Positions 45,675 through 54,884 of a stretch of DNA of 64,000 bases are shown here, piece after piece. The stretch's first letter is position 1; each line of letters begins with the position of its first letter. The stretch comes from Pseudomonas sp. MM211. GTDB lineage: Bacteria > Pseudomonadota > Gammaproteobacteria > Pseudomonadales > Pseudomonadaceae. The stretch covers positions 4,464,001 to 4,528,000 of the forward strand of contig NZ_CP081942.1 in assembly GCF_020386635.1 (NCBI RefSeq), in the 5' to 3' direction. The translations under genes and the position numbers were made by a program. A model generated the notes under the pieces. The model saw only the letters and a program-made list of their open reading frames with translations. It was not told the origin of the DNA and made no database searches.

Positions 45675-46499
45675 TCACTCGGCGTCCAGCGACGGGCCGA
45701 CCATAGCCGCCAGTTGTTCGTAGACGCCCGGCGCGGCGACCAGATAGGGATTACCGCCAAGCAGCCCATCGCCACGCAGAAAATCGTTATGGCGACCACC
45801 CGCCTCGCGTACCAGCACCAGGCCGGCCAGGCAGTCCCAGCTTTTCAGGTGGGTTTCGTAATAACCGATCAGGCGACCAGCCGCCACATAGGCAGTCATC
45901 AGGGCGCCGGAACCGTTGCGCAGGAACATGCCACCCTCATCCAGCAGCGCACCGACGAAGGGCAAGAAGTTCTCCTTGCCCGCCCGGTGAGTAGTGCCCA
46001 CGCCGACCAGCCCCTCACGCACATGGCCGGCGCCATGAGCCGCCAGCGGCGTGTCATTGACGAACGCACCGTGGCCGATGAACCCATGGAACAGCTCATC
46101 GTGATTGGGATCGGCGATCGCCCCGAGCAGCGGCTGCCCATCCACCAGCAGGCCGATGGACACGCACCAGTTGTGCAAGCCATTGAGAAAGCACGCGGTG
46201 CCGTCGATGGGATCGATCACCCAGATGCAGCGAGCCTCCAGGCCACCGCTGCCGCCCTCCTCGCCAACGATGCCGTCCTCGGGAAAATGCGCGGCCAGTT
46301 CGGCGCGAATGAAGGCCTCCACGTCCTGATCGGCGATGCTCACCACATCCTGCAGGTCATCGCCCTTGTGCTGCACGGCCAGGCTGTGGCGCCGTGCGTA
46401 GTAGCTCATGCCGCGCTCGGCGGCTTCCACGGCTACGCGTTTGGCAAACGCGTAACGAACGGTCAGATCCTGGTTGGTTACGTTGCTGGCGTTCGACAT
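45675..46499 (-). CDS. Inositol monophosphatase family protein
   Basis: 274 residues. Metal ligands of the family are visible: E80-E81 in 'DGIVGEEGG', D96 and D99 in 'CIWVIDPIDGTACFLNG', and the C-terminal D in 'KSWDCLAGLVLVREAGG'. The family includes inositol, histidinol and PAP phosphatases. This is not the housekeeping SuhB in sequence, so the substrate is open. It is divergent from the TauE-like gene. Confidence 0.9.
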   Translation of the reverse strand: MSNASNVTNQDLTVRYAFAKRVAVEAAERGMSYYARRHSLAVQHKGDDLQDVVSIADQDVEAFIRAELAAHFPEDGIVGEEGGSGGLEARCIWVIDPIDGTACFLNGLHNWCVSIGLLVDGQPLLGAIADPNHDELFHGFIGHGAFVNDTPLAAHGAGHVREGLVGVGTTHRAGKENFLPFVGALLDEGGMFLRNGSGALMTAYVAAGRLIGYYETHLKSWDCLAGLVLVREAGGRHNDFLRGDGLLGGNPYLVAAPGVYEQLAAMVGPSLDAE

Positions 46500-46596
46500 G
46501 CTCGGGGCACTCCTGAGTGACAGCGGGAATCAGCCGACTTGCGATGCAGCGGCAACAGCCTCTACCCTGCGCGCTTCCTGATCGGGCTGCAGTGCA

Positions 46597-47331
46597 ATGA
46601 CCCTCGTCGACCTCTTGTTGTTCGCCATTCCGGCAGTTTTTCTCACCGGCCTTTCCAAAGGCGGCTTCGGCGGTGCGCTGGGCGGCATCGCGGTGCCGTT
46701 GCTGGCCCTGGCCACCTCACCGATGCAGGCGGTGGCGGTGATGCTGCCGATACTCTGCCTGGCCGACGTGGTCGGGCTCAAGGCCTACTGGGGCAAGTGG
46801 GACGTGGCCAACCTTAAGGTCATGCTGCCCGGCGCGCTGATCGGTATCGCCATCGGCTCGCTGACCTTCGAGCTGCTAAACGAGAACCTGATCGGCCTGC
46901 TGATCGGCCTCATCGCCATTTCCTTCGTGTTGATGGGGTTGCTCAAGACCGACCCAGCACCTCGCCCACTGCAGCCCAAGCGCGGCGTGATGCTCTCGTC
47001 ACTGGCCGGTTTTACCAGCTTCGTTGCCCATGCCGGCGGGCCACCGGTGATGATGCACCTGCTTCCGCAGCAGTTGGAAAAAGTGCGCTACGTGGCCACC
47101 ATCAATATGTTCTTTCTGCTGACCAACGCCATGAAGCTGATTCCCTACACCTGGCTCGGGCAGTTCAACCGGGAGAATCTGCTGCTCAGTCTGATGCTCG
47201 CGCCCATCGTACCGCTCGGCGTATGGACGGGTCTGTGGCTGCAGTCGCGCATCAACCACACCTGGTTCTACCGCATTGCCCGCCTGGGCATGCTGGTGGC
47301 GGGGGTGCAGCTGATCTGGAAGAACCTTTAA
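46597..47331 (+). CDS. TauE/SafE family membrane exporter
   Basis: 244 residues with about eight hydrophobic segments. 'FLTGLSKGGFGGALGGIAVP' near the N-terminus and 'GFTSFVAHAGGPPVMMHLLP' in the middle are the paired family motifs. Members move sulfite, sulfoacetate or similar anions. The gene overlaps the 3' end of the convergent dgt by four bases. Confidence 0.9.
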   Translation: MTLVDLLLFAIPAVFLTGLSKGGFGGALGGIAVPLLALATSPMQAVAVMLPILCLADVVGLKAYWGKWDVANLKVMLPGALIGIAIGSLTFELLNENLIGLLIGLIAISFVLMGLLKTDPAPRPLQPKRGVMLSSLAGFTSFVAHAGGPPVMMHLLPQQLEKVRYVATINMFFLLTNAMKLIPYTWLGQFNRENLLLSLMLAPIVPLGVWTGLWLQSRINHTWFYRIARLGMLVAGVQLIWKNL

Positions 47332-48800
47332 AGCGCCGAGAGCGCTCGGTACTCGTCCTGAGCATGTTGGTCGGTCATGCCGCTGATGAAATCCTGAAGC
47401 AAACGGCAGCGGTAGTAGAACTCCCAGGCGGCCTGGTCGCTCCCGACTGACTCGCGCACAGCCTGACGGTAGGCCTTGAGCAGTTGCCCCGGCAGGCGCC
47501 GCACAAGCATCTGCAGATAGGCCTCACGACGGCACTGACCCTCGGTCAATTCCAGAAAGGTCTGCGCATCGACGCGCAGCAGCGCGCCATAGCTGTCCAG
47601 CAAGCCCTGGATGATTCGGTAGCCCTGCAACTGCAGAGTTTCCACCTCGCGGTGGCAGAACACCCGCGCCATGGCGACATCCTTGAAAGTCTGCACGATG
47701 GCGTGAGGCAGGCTGTCGTCCTCGATCAGCGCACGGTCGAGTGTGCCGGCGTATACCGCTTCGATGTTATCGATGAACTGACGTGCAGCGTGCTGCACCA
47801 GCGGGTGGATCATGCTGACCCGTAGCTTGACGAAGAACTCGCCAGCCTTGTTGATTTCTTCCTGGTGATAGCTCTCCAGCGCCTGCTCCACCAGGCTGCG
47901 GAACGAGTGACGCGAGCCGGGAATCTGCACATCGGGCGACTGCATGCCTGCGAAGGTGTCGATCAGCAGCGGCGCCAGCTCGGCCACGCCAAGAATGCCC
48001 TTCTCCACCGAATCCTCGATATCGGCGAGGCAATAGGAAATGTCGTCGGCCGCCTCCATGATGTAGGCCACCGGATGGCGCGTCCCCGGCTGCTGACCCA
48101 GCTTCTGCTGCAGGCCCGTGACGAAGTCCTCCTCGGAAAGATAGAAGCCCGGTTTCTTGTTCAGGTAGGCGTTGGCAGCCCCTTTGGCCGGCTTCGGCTG
48201 ATAGGCGGGGCGCAGGTATTTGAGCAGACCCGCGGTCTGGGTGTAGGTCAGGCGCAGGCGCTGCAGGTTGACCACCAGCCGCACGGCCTGGGCATTGCCT
48301 TCGAAATTGCGCAGGTCGGCACGCATTCGGGTGTGCAGTTCGTCGTTGTCCGGCGGTTGCGGTAGGGCTACGGCAAACAAGCCGTCCAGCCCACGATCGA
48401 ACCACTCACCGATGGCGAACTCACCAAAGTGGCCAAACGGCGGATTGCCGATGTCATGCATCAGGCAGGTCATTTCCACCAGGCTTTCCAGCGCGCCCTG
48501 CAAGCCATCCAGGCCGTAATCCACGGCGCGCTCACCTAGTTGCACATACAGCGTGCGGACGATGAAGCGCCCGGTCTGCTGCACTTCCATCGAATGGGTC
48601 AGGCGGCTGCGCACCGCGGCGTTGCGCTCCAGGGGAAATACCTGGGTGCGCTGTTGCAGACGGCGGATGGCCGCAGAATTGATGATGCGCCCACGGTCGC
48701 TTTCGAAGGCATAAAGCAGATCGACATCGGCTGCTACGCCAACCTGATCGCCAGGGCGCAATGCAACAATCCTGTCTTTGAAATTCACCACTGAAGGCAT
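47328..48800 (-). CDS. dgt: Deoxyguanosinetriphosphate triphosphohydrolase (dGTPase)
   Basis: 490 residues, full length for Dgt. The HD-domain metal ligands are H69 in 'SRLTHSMEVQQTGR' and H115-D116 in 'CLMHDIGNPPFGHFGE', plus 'AADDISYCLADIEDSV'. It cleaves dGTP to deoxyguanosine and triphosphate, adjusting dNTP pools. It appears monocistronic. Confidence 0.93.
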   Translation of the reverse strand: MPSVVNFKDRIVALRPGDQVGVAADVDLLYAFESDRGRIINSAAIRRLQQRTQVFPLERNAAVRSRLTHSMEVQQTGRFIVRTLYVQLGERAVDYGLDGLQGALESLVEMTCLMHDIGNPPFGHFGEFAIGEWFDRGLDGLFAVALPQPPDNDELHTRMRADLRNFEGNAQAVRLVVNLQRLRLTYTQTAGLLKYLRPAYQPKPAKGAANAYLNKKPGFYLSEEDFVTGLQQKLGQQPGTRHPVAYIMEAADDISYCLADIEDSVEKGILGVAELAPLLIDTFAGMQSPDVQIPGSRHSFRSLVEQALESYHQEEINKAGEFFVKLRVSMIHPLVQHAARQFIDNIEAVYAGTLDRALIEDDSLPHAIVQTFKDVAMARVFCHREVETLQLQGYRIIQGLLDSYGALLRVDAQTFLELTEGQCRREAYLQMLVRRLPGQLLKAYRQAVRESVGSDQAAWEFYYRCRLLQDFISGMTDQHAQDEYRALSAL

Positions 48801-48918
48801 CGCTTGAGTCTCGACCAGGCGCAGAAACCGCGAGCCTAACGCGCAAGGAGCGGTTTACCAAGCACCTGCGCGTGGCGAGAATGGGCACCACGCCCATTGA
48901 ACCGCAAGAGATCTCGCT

Positions 48919-49107
48919 ATGAGCCGCGCCGACTTTCACCAGCAACAAGCCGAGCAGGCCAGCGCCGAAGCCATGCGCCTGCTGGAGCAGCAGGCGGCAC
49001 TCGGGCCTCGCTGGCTGGGCTGGGTAGCCAGCGAGCTATACAGCCTGTCGCCTCCCGAGTACGCGGCCATGGTGAGGCGCGAGTTGCAGCGCCTGACGGA
49101 GGTTTAG
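48919..49107 (+). CDS. Small conserved hypothetical protein, 62 residues
   Basis: A helical, Glu/Ala-rich product (MSRADFHQQQAEQASAEAMR, then 'GWVASELYSLSPPEYAAMVR'). AAGAG lies upstream of the ATG. Its stop is directly adjacent to the stop of the convergent DUF2789 gene, with no bases between, which supports both being real genes. No function is suggested. Confidence 0.65.
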   Translation: MSRADFHQQQAEQASAEAMRLLEQQAALGPRWLGWVASELYSLSPPEYAAMVRRELQRLTEV

Positions 49108-49353
49108 CTAAACCGGCTTGCTCTCGTGCAGGCGTACGTTGAGCTCATCGACCACTGGCGCCCATTCAGCGTCCTCCAGCAGTTGCTCTTTCAAGAAAGC
49201 CGCCTGAGATTCAGTCCAGAATGACGCTTCGGACACCTTGACCTCATCGGCCAGCGGGTAGTGTTCGGCGATGAAGGCGTCAATGCTGGCCGGGTCGGAG
49301 TCCAGGCCCAGCTGCTGGAACAAGGTGCCGAGGTCTTTGTTGGGAAGTTCCAT
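49108..49353 (-). CDS. DUF2789 family protein
   Basis: 81 residues from the ATG at 49353, six bases after GGAGA; an ATG at 49365 lacks a ribosome-binding site. 'LGTLFQQLGLDSDPASIDAF' followed by 'FWTESQAAFLKEQLLEDAEW' is the DUF2789 pattern. It is a small acidic cytoplasmic protein of unknown role. Confidence 0.82.
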   Translation of the reverse strand: MELPNKDLGTLFQQLGLDSDPASIDAFIAEHYPLADEVKVSEASFWTESQAAFLKEQLLEDAEWAPVVDELNVRLHESKPV

Positions 49354-49507
49354 GTGGGTCTCCATCAGGTGGGTTGGTTTTCATGTACGTGCGCAGTAGA
49401 GCGACGCTCACGAACGACAGTTCAACCTCTCCGGCCCACGGTTGGGCGGCTACTCGCTGCCGTTATCGGCTATGGTTGAAGCCAACCACCATGATCGGGA
49501 AAGCACC

Positions 49508-50764
49508 ATGAGCACCAGAGCCGCATGCCGCAACGCCCTCGTTCTGCCCGCAATCGCCCTGCTGCTCGGTGCCTGCGCCAGCTCGCAGACGCCTCCTGCC
49601 GAAAAAACCGAGCGGATCGGCCGCGCTCAGGATCTTTACGAGCTACGCCCGGCCTATCAGCCCGGTACCTACCGGCACATGGACGAGCTGTTCTTCACCC
49701 GTACCGTGCCCCGCGGCCCCAAGGTCTACCCACTGCCAGCCCGTACCGAAGTACCGGTGCATTACAGCGTCGACGGCCAGTCATTGGGCGTCGAGGAGTT
49801 CATGCGCCGCAATCAGGTCGGCGGCGTGCTGATCATCAAGGACGGCAAGGTCGCCCTGGAAAAGTACGCCATGGGTAACGACGCCAGCACCCGCTGGACC
49901 TCGTTCAGCGTGGTCAAGTCGATCTCATCCACGCTGGTAGGTGCCGCCGTGCAGCAAGGCAGTATCGCCAGCGTGAAAGATCCGTTGACCCGCTACCTGC
50001 CGCAATTCAAGGGCGGCGCCTATGACGGCGTGAGCGTCGAGCAGATGCTGCAGATGAGCTCCGGCGCGGCCTGGGACGAAACCTACCGCGATCCGAAATC
50101 CGACCGGCGTCGTATGTTCGAACTGCAACTGGCCAACAACCCAGGCGCCCTGCTCAAGCAGATGTCCGGCCTCAAGAAAGCCCACGCGCCAGGCACGACA
50201 TTCGCCTACAGCACCGGCGAGTCCCACCTGCAGAGTGAACTCGTTCGCGCAGCAACCGGCATGACCACCAGCGATTACCTTTCCGAACGAATCTGGGCAC
50301 GCCTGGGCATGGAGCGCGATGCCTACTGGCAACTGGACAGCCGTGCGGGTCAGGAAATCGGCAGCAGCGGCCTGTCCGCAACCCTGCGCGATTACGGACG
50401 CTTCGGCCAATTCATACTCAATGACGGGGTGATCGACGGCGAGCGCATCCTGCCTGCCGGCTGGTTGGCGAGTGCCACCCGCGCGGCACCGGGCTCGCAC
50501 CTGGAGCCCGGCAAGCTGTATGACGGCGAATACGCGCTCGGCTACGGCTACCAGTGGTGGCTGTTCCCGACCGGCGCCGCAGCACTGCCTGAGCATGACG
50601 GCGGCGCCTTCGAGGCGCAGGGCATCTTTGGCCAGTTCCTCTACATCAACCCCAAGGAAAAGGTCGTGGCAGTGGTGTGGAGCACCTGGCCGAAGCCGGA
50701 GATGGATGAGCGGGAAATGGAAACCTATGCCTTCATCGGTGCAGCGGTAAAGGCATTGCGCTGA
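49508..50764 (+). CDS. Lipoprotein serine hydrolase, beta-lactamase class C fold
   Basis: 418 residues from the ATG at 49508, behind GGGAAAG. Lipobox L20-G21-A22-C23 predicts a lipoprotein. The catalytic SxxK is S134-V-V-K137 in 'WTSFSVVKSISS'. Later family regions are 'FAYSTGESHLQSELVRAATG', 'LRDYGRFGQFILNDGV' and 'HDGGAFEAQGIFGQFLYI'. It resembles 6-aminohexanoate-dimer hydrolase and esterase EstB-type proteins. It is probably a periplasmic esterase, amidase or peptidase rather than a resistance enzyme. Confidence 0.88.
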   Translation: MSTRAACRNALVLPAIALLLGACASSQTPPAEKTERIGRAQDLYELRPAYQPGTYRHMDELFFTRTVPRGPKVYPLPARTEVPVHYSVDGQSLGVEEFMRRNQVGGVLIIKDGKVALEKYAMGNDASTRWTSFSVVKSISSTLVGAAVQQGSIASVKDPLTRYLPQFKGGAYDGVSVEQMLQMSSGAAWDETYRDPKSDRRRMFELQLANNPGALLKQMSGLKKAHAPGTTFAYSTGESHLQSELVRAATGMTTSDYLSERIWARLGMERDAYWQLDSRAGQEIGSSGLSATLRDYGRFGQFILNDGVIDGERILPAGWLASATRAAPGSHLEPGKLYDGEYALGYGYQWWLFPTGAAALPEHDGGAFEAQGIFGQFLYINPKEKVVAVVWSTWPKPEMDEREMETYAFIGAAVKALR

Positions 50765-50858
50765 TCGAAGCGACTGGTGGAAACCACAAAGATCGCCGGT
50801 TGGGCGAACCCGGCGACGCCGTGCTGGTCGATAGATCAGATTTACCTGAGGGATACCT

Positions 50859-51368
50859 ATGATTGATTGCCGACACGGCGTTGGCTGCCTGCTGCTGAGC
50901 CTGATGCTCGGTGGCTGCGCCTCCTCGACTTCCTGCGACGAACCCTTGAGCGGCGACAGCTGCCGCGACAGCCAACTGCTCCATCAGAACGACATGTTGC
51001 AGGCCAAGATGCTGGTGGTGTCCGGCGACATGGAGAGCCATGAGCTGGCCAGCGCCCTGCTACGCCGCGCCGAGAGCGAAGACTCTCTGGGCGAGGTGGC
51101 CTTCTACCAGGCGATTCTGATGATTCGCGAAGGCCCACAGACAGAAGAGGTGCTCAAGAAGCTGGAGGATGCTGCCGCGCAGCAGCAACCCTACGCCGTG
51201 GCCCTGCTCTACAAGATCTGGTCGGAACCCTACCTGGTCGACGAGGCCGACCCCATCCGCGCCGAGGAGTATCGCGCCGACTACTCCGAGCTGGACGTGG
51301 CCAAGAGCGGCTACCCCTCCTTCGAGAAGGCGCTGGATCTGGTCAATCAGCTGGTGCAAACGCCCTAG
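50859..51368 (+). CDS. Predicted lipoprotein, 169 residues
   Basis: Starts MIDCRHGVGCLLLSLMLGGC; the lipobox LGGC gives a lipidated cysteine at residue 20. The mature part is helical and acidic ('LASALLRRAESEDSLGEVAF', 'EEVLKKLEDAAAQQQPYAVA'), recalling short Sel1/TPR-like repeats, but I cannot assign a family. It lies 94 bases after the serine hydrolase on the same strand. Confidence 0.78.
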   Translation: MIDCRHGVGCLLLSLMLGGCASSTSCDEPLSGDSCRDSQLLHQNDMLQAKMLVVSGDMESHELASALLRRAESEDSLGEVAFYQAILMIREGPQTEEVLKKLEDAAAQQQPYAVALLYKIWSEPYLVDEADPIRAEEYRADYSELDVAKSGYPSFEKALDLVNQLVQTP

Positions 51369-51536
51369 GGCCGCACAAGCAGCGTTGCCGAACGCTTAAA
51401 CAGGCGCCAACGCAATTTGCAGGGTGCCAGCGCGGCGGCGACGGATTAAAATCCGCCACCAGATTCGCCGCGCAGCTCCTTCCAGCCAACCGAAGGCTGC
51501 GCCTATCCATCATCCGCATAGTCGAGAGAACAAGAC

Positions 51537-52238
51537 ATGGGCGCCCAGTGGAAAGCCAAACCTAAAGAAGCCGCCGCCAACGCCAGGGGCAAGATTTTCG
51601 GTCGCCTGGTCAAGGAGATCATGGTCTGCGCGCGCAATGGCGCCGATCCGGACATGAACCCCAAGCTGCGCCTGGCCATCCATCAGGCCAAGAAAGCCTC
51701 GATGCCCAAGGACACCCTGGATCGCGCGATCAAGAAAGGCGCAGGCCTGAGCGGCGAGACGGTCAACTTCGAACGCACTACCTACGAAGGCTTCGCACCG
51801 CACCAAGTGCCGCTGATCGTCGAGTGCCTGACCGACAACGTGAACCGCACCGTAGCGGAGATTCGCGTGCTGTTCCGCAAGGGCCAGCTCGGCAGCAGCG
51901 GCTCGGTAGCCTGGGATTTCGACCATGTCGGGCTGATCGAGGCGTCAAGCGAGAGCGGCGCAGACCCGGAGCTGGCAGCTATCGAAGCCGGCGCTCAGGA
52001 TTTCGACGAAGCCGATGAAGGCAACACCCTGTTCATCACCGAGCCGACGGATCTCGATCTGGTCAGCCGTGCGCTGCCGGAACAAGGCTTCACGGTAAAC
52101 TCGGCGAACCTCGGCTACCGCCCGAAAAATCCGGTCGCGAACCTGACGCCCGAGCAGCGCGAAGAGGTCGAAGCCTTCCTAGAAGCCATCGACAACCATG
52201 ACGATGTGCAAAACGTCTACGTGGGTCTGGCCGGCTAA
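51537..52238 (+). CDS. YebC/PmpR family protein
   Basis: 233 residues. The family pattern is clear in '[20 protein letters not shown]', '[20 protein letters not shown]', '[20 protein letters not shown]' and '[17 protein letters not shown]'. The opening [15 protein letters not shown] differs from canonical YebC (MAGHSKWANI), so this is a divergent paralogue like the YeeN group. Members have been described both as transcription regulators and as ribosome-associated factors for proline stretches. Confidence 0.88.
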   Translation: MGAQWKAKPKEAAANARGKIFGRLVKEIMVCARNGADPDMNPKLRLAIHQAKKASMPKDTLDRAIKKGAGLSGETVNFERTTYEGFAPHQVPLIVECLTDNVNRTVAEIRVLFRKGQLGSSGSVAWDFDHVGLIEASSESGADPELAAIEAGAQDFDEADEGNTLFITEPTDLDLVSRALPEQGFTVNSANLGYRPKNPVANLTPEQREEVEAFLEAIDNHDDVQNVYVGLAG

Positions 52239-52247
52239 CCAAGGCGA

Positions 52248-52279
52248 ATTGCGGCAATCCATCACGGTATTGCCGCAAT
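52248..52279 (+). terminator. Perfect hairpin after the YebC-family gene
   Basis: ATTGCGGCAAT (52248-52258) and ATTGCCGCAAT (52269-52279) are exact 11-base inverted arms around a ten-base loop, nine bases past the stop. No T-run follows, so rho-independent termination is likely but not certain. Confidence 0.6.
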
Positions 52280-52354
52280 AACCCGGTATACTGTCCGGCT
52301 TCCTTCTTTGCTGATCAATCGCAGAGCGGAACATCGCCGCACAGGAGCTTCATC

Positions 52355-52948
52355 TTGCACAAGTCACTCGTTCTCGCCGCCTGCTTAATGCTTGGAGCTT
52401 GCAGTAGCGCGCCTCATTCATCGTCGCCCACCACCGTGGCCGATCAAGACAGTATCGTTCGCAACAACCTGGAAGCGATCCACAACGCCCAGGTCGTTCC
52501 GCTGCCGCTGAACCCGCATTCCAGCCTGACGCGTGGCAAGGCCGGCAAAGCGAACATGCAGTTCGGCAGTTCGCTGTCCAACTACCGCGTGTATTCCTTG
52601 CAGTTGAAGCAGGGCGAACGCTATCGCCTCAACGTCAATTCGCTGTGCGATCACACCTGTATGGGCATCAACAAATTCGCCCTGAAGCCGCGTGCTGTTC
52701 TGATGGACGCCTACGGCACCGTTATTCCAAACAAACCCACCCGCTCCTCTAGCGTAATTGGCATGACCACGCTGGGTTGGGATGGCGAAGCGCTGGAAGA
52801 TGGCACCTACTACCTGCTCGTCGCCGCCGACAAGGAAGACATCGGCCGCACCATCGTCATCGACGATGTGTGGATCAACAACTCGCCGCTGATGGCAGTC
52901 AAAGTCGGCCTGCTCGATGGCCTGATGAAGCCGCAGAACCTGCACTGA
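52355..52948 (+). CDS. MalM-like lipoprotein
   Basis: 197 residues with a TTG start chosen because AGGAG lies seven bases upstream and the signal peptide begins at once (MHKSLVLAACLMLGAC). Lipobox LGAC. The mature domain ('SSLSNYRVYSLQLKQGERYR', 'LEDGTYYLLVAADKEDIGRT') resembles the MalM family, periplasmic proteins of unknown function. No maltose genes are nearby. It is three bases upstream of the Nudix gene, so the two are probably cotranscribed. Confidence 0.78.
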   Translation: MHKSLVLAACLMLGACSSAPHSSSPTTVADQDSIVRNNLEAIHNAQVVPLPLNPHSSLTRGKAGKANMQFGSSLSNYRVYSLQLKQGERYRLNVNSLCDHTCMGINKFALKPRAVLMDAYGTVIPNKPTRSSSVIGMTTLGWDGEALEDGTYYLLVAADKEDIGRTIVIDDVWINNSPLMAVKVGLLDGLMKPQNLH

Positions 52949-52951
52949 TCC

Positions 52952-53356
52952 ATGCCGCCACGTACATTGCACATCGCAGCAGCCTGCCTGTTCGACGAAA
53001 CGGGCCGCTTGCTGCTGGTGCGCAAGCGCGGCACTCGCATGTTCATGCTACCCGGCGGTAAACGTGACGAGGGCGAGACACCGCTGCAGACACTCCTGCG
53101 CGAACTCCACGAAGAGCTGGAGCTGCACATGCCCGAGTCGGCGTTCATGCAGCTGGGGCATTTCAGCGAAGTCGCCGCCAACGAAGCGGATACCCGGGTC
53201 GAAGCCGATATCTTCCGAGCCCTGCTCCCACACCCCGTATTGCCCGCAGCCGAGCTGGAAGAACTGCGCTGGCTGAGCGCCTGCGACCCACGCACCGACG
53301 ACCTGGCGCCGTTGCTGTGCCGTCACGTGCTGCCAGTGATCTGGCCAAGCGCCTGA
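52952..53356 (+). CDS. Nudix hydrolase
   Basis: 134 residues. The Nudix box runs from G36 to L58: G36-x5-E42-x7-R50-E51-L-x-E54-E55. The usual final Gly is Glu57, a small departure from consensus that does not touch the metal ligands. Such proteins hydrolyse nucleoside diphosphate derivatives; the substrate cannot be told from sequence. Confidence 0.9.
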   Translation: MPPRTLHIAAACLFDETGRLLLVRKRGTRMFMLPGGKRDEGETPLQTLLRELHEELELHMPESAFMQLGHFSEVAANEADTRVEADIFRALLPHPVLPAAELEELRWLSACDPRTDDLAPLLCRHVLPVIWPSA

Positions 53357-53479
53357 GCGCACGAATTTCCCATTTGAGCTGAAGCACCGATAGCCACTAT
53401 CGAAGCGAATGATTTCTGCCGGAAGCGGCCAGTGAATAGCCTATGAGCAATCCAAACGGCCTCGCTCACAGGTGCTCTC

Positions 53480-53734
53480 ATGCAACGCTCCCTGATCCTT
53501 CTGCTCACAGTCTTTACCTTGCTGCTCACTGGCTGCGCCGCCCCGCAATCGGCCGCTGAACGACCTTACACAAACGCTGAGGTCAAGCAGTTCGCCCTGG
53601 AGATGATCAGCCGCAGCGGCCTTTCCTACGAGGATTACGAAAAGATCCGTAGCGCCTTGCAAGCACCTAACTACCGGGCCTCCAACTCGATTCGCGATGC
53701 CGGCCCACAGCGCGGTATCGATCCAGAAGGCTGA
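53480..53734 (+). CDS. Small predicted lipoprotein, 84 residues
   Basis: Begins MQRSLILLLTVFTLLLTGCA; lipobox LTGC, lipidated Cys at 19. The mature 65 residues are polar ('YTNAEVKQFALEMISRSGLS', 'YEDYEKIRSALQAPNY'). No family recognised. It stands alone, with about 120-170 bases on each side. Confidence 0.72.
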   Translation: MQRSLILLLTVFTLLLTGCAAPQSAAERPYTNAEVKQFALEMISRSGLSYEDYEKIRSALQAPNYRASNSIRDAGPQRGIDPEG

Positions 53735-53907
53735 GTGGATCAGGGCTATCGACAGTCTCGATCATAGGGTCAGGGTTTCCAGTGCAATCCGAGCGCCTGC
53801 GACAAGGCGCCCACTGAGCCAGCCACTATCCATTGATCTGTAGCAAGGCTGCTGTTTTTCAAGCCCGTAGCCTGTGGTGATCCGCTCCGTATCCGCGAGG
53901 GTTCACC

Positions 53908-54240
53908 ATGGCTATCACTTCTGCCGACATCTGCGCCGCTGCCGACCAGTTGAAAGGGTTCGTCGGCTTCAACCTCAAGACCGGTCAACACATCGTGCGT
54001 TTCAGTGAGGACTCCTTTGGCCTCGATATCGCCGAAGACAGCATCACGCCAACCAGCGAGTTCGTCTGGGCAGTTGGCGACACACCCGAACTGATGACCC
54101 TGAAACGCGACCGCCTGGGTTTACTGGCCGATATGCGTATCGACGAACGCCTGAACATCGGCGAGCCGCTGCGCATTTATCTGCGCCGTGAGGATCTACC
54201 GGAAATCAGCGCGCAACGGCAGCTGCAACCGAGCGGCTGA
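53908..54240 (+). CDS. Conserved hypothetical protein, 110 residues
   Basis: A soluble acidic protein: 'DQLKGFVGFNLKTGQHIVRF', 'LDIAEDSITPTSEFVWAVGD', 'PLRIYLRREDLPEISAQRQL'. GAGGG lies upstream of the ATG. There are no signal peptide, membrane segment or metal motif. I do not recognise it. Confidence 0.75.
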   Translation: MAITSADICAAADQLKGFVGFNLKTGQHIVRFSEDSFGLDIAEDSITPTSEFVWAVGDTPELMTLKRDRLGLLADMRIDERLNIGEPLRIYLRREDLPEISAQRQLQPSG

Positions 54241-54312
54241 TCAAGCGCGAACCGCTGGTTTCACTCCCGCCCGCAACTTAGACTGGCCGGCCATTCAACG
54301 CTGCTGACTGCC

Positions 54313-54711
54313 ATGCCTGTGTTCTGCCTGTTGCCCGATCATCTGCGCCCATTGGCGGACAAGTTCTATCGCAGCCACCGCTCCGCCATGCGTACCCGCA
54401 GCGACCATCAGGTCTGGATCGCCAGGGACGGCGAGATTGTCGCCGCACTCTGCCTGCAGAAGGCGGCTCACGGCCACTGGCTGACCAGCCTGCTGGTCGC
54501 CCCAGCGCGGCGCCAACAAGGCCTGGCCGGCGCCCTGATCGCCGCGGCGCTAGAGGAGACAGACAAGCCTACCTGGCTGTTCTGCCACCCGGACCTGCAG
54601 CCGTTCTACCAGCGCCTGGGTTTTCAGCCCTGCAACGAGTTGCCCACCCCGCTGGCCGAGCGCCTGGCCCGCTACCGGCGTACCAAAACACTGGACGCAA
54701 TGCTGCGCTGA
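54313..54711 (+). CDS. GNAT family N-acetyltransferase
   Basis: 132 residues. The acetyl-CoA loop is 'LTSLLVAPARRQQGLAGALI' (R/Q-x-x-G-x-A type), with the C-terminal 'PFYQRLGFQPCNELPT' typical of the fold. The acceptor is unknown. Confidence 0.88.
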   Translation: MPVFCLLPDHLRPLADKFYRSHRSAMRTRSDHQVWIARDGEIVAALCLQKAAHGHWLTSLLVAPARRQQGLAGALIAAALEETDKPTWLFCHPDLQPFYQRLGFQPCNELPTPLAERLARYRRTKTLDAMLR

Positions 54712-54884
54712 AGTGCGCCGTTCGTGCTTCCTGGCGTATATGCTGGCACTTTGACCACTTCCCTCACTTGCCGCCCGCCAGCGCTACCGCCAATGTGAAC
54801 GGCTGCCTGAGGTCGAGACTCTTATCTACACGCGACCTACCGTAGCAATCGAGCACACGCGCCCACAACCAGAATGAAAGCACC

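Noticed and set aside
49508..50764. Idea that this is a beta-lactamase resistance gene
   Set aside because: It has the SxxK of the fold but is a lipoprotein closer to esterase/6-aminohexanoate hydrolase types, and lacks the typical AmpC context.
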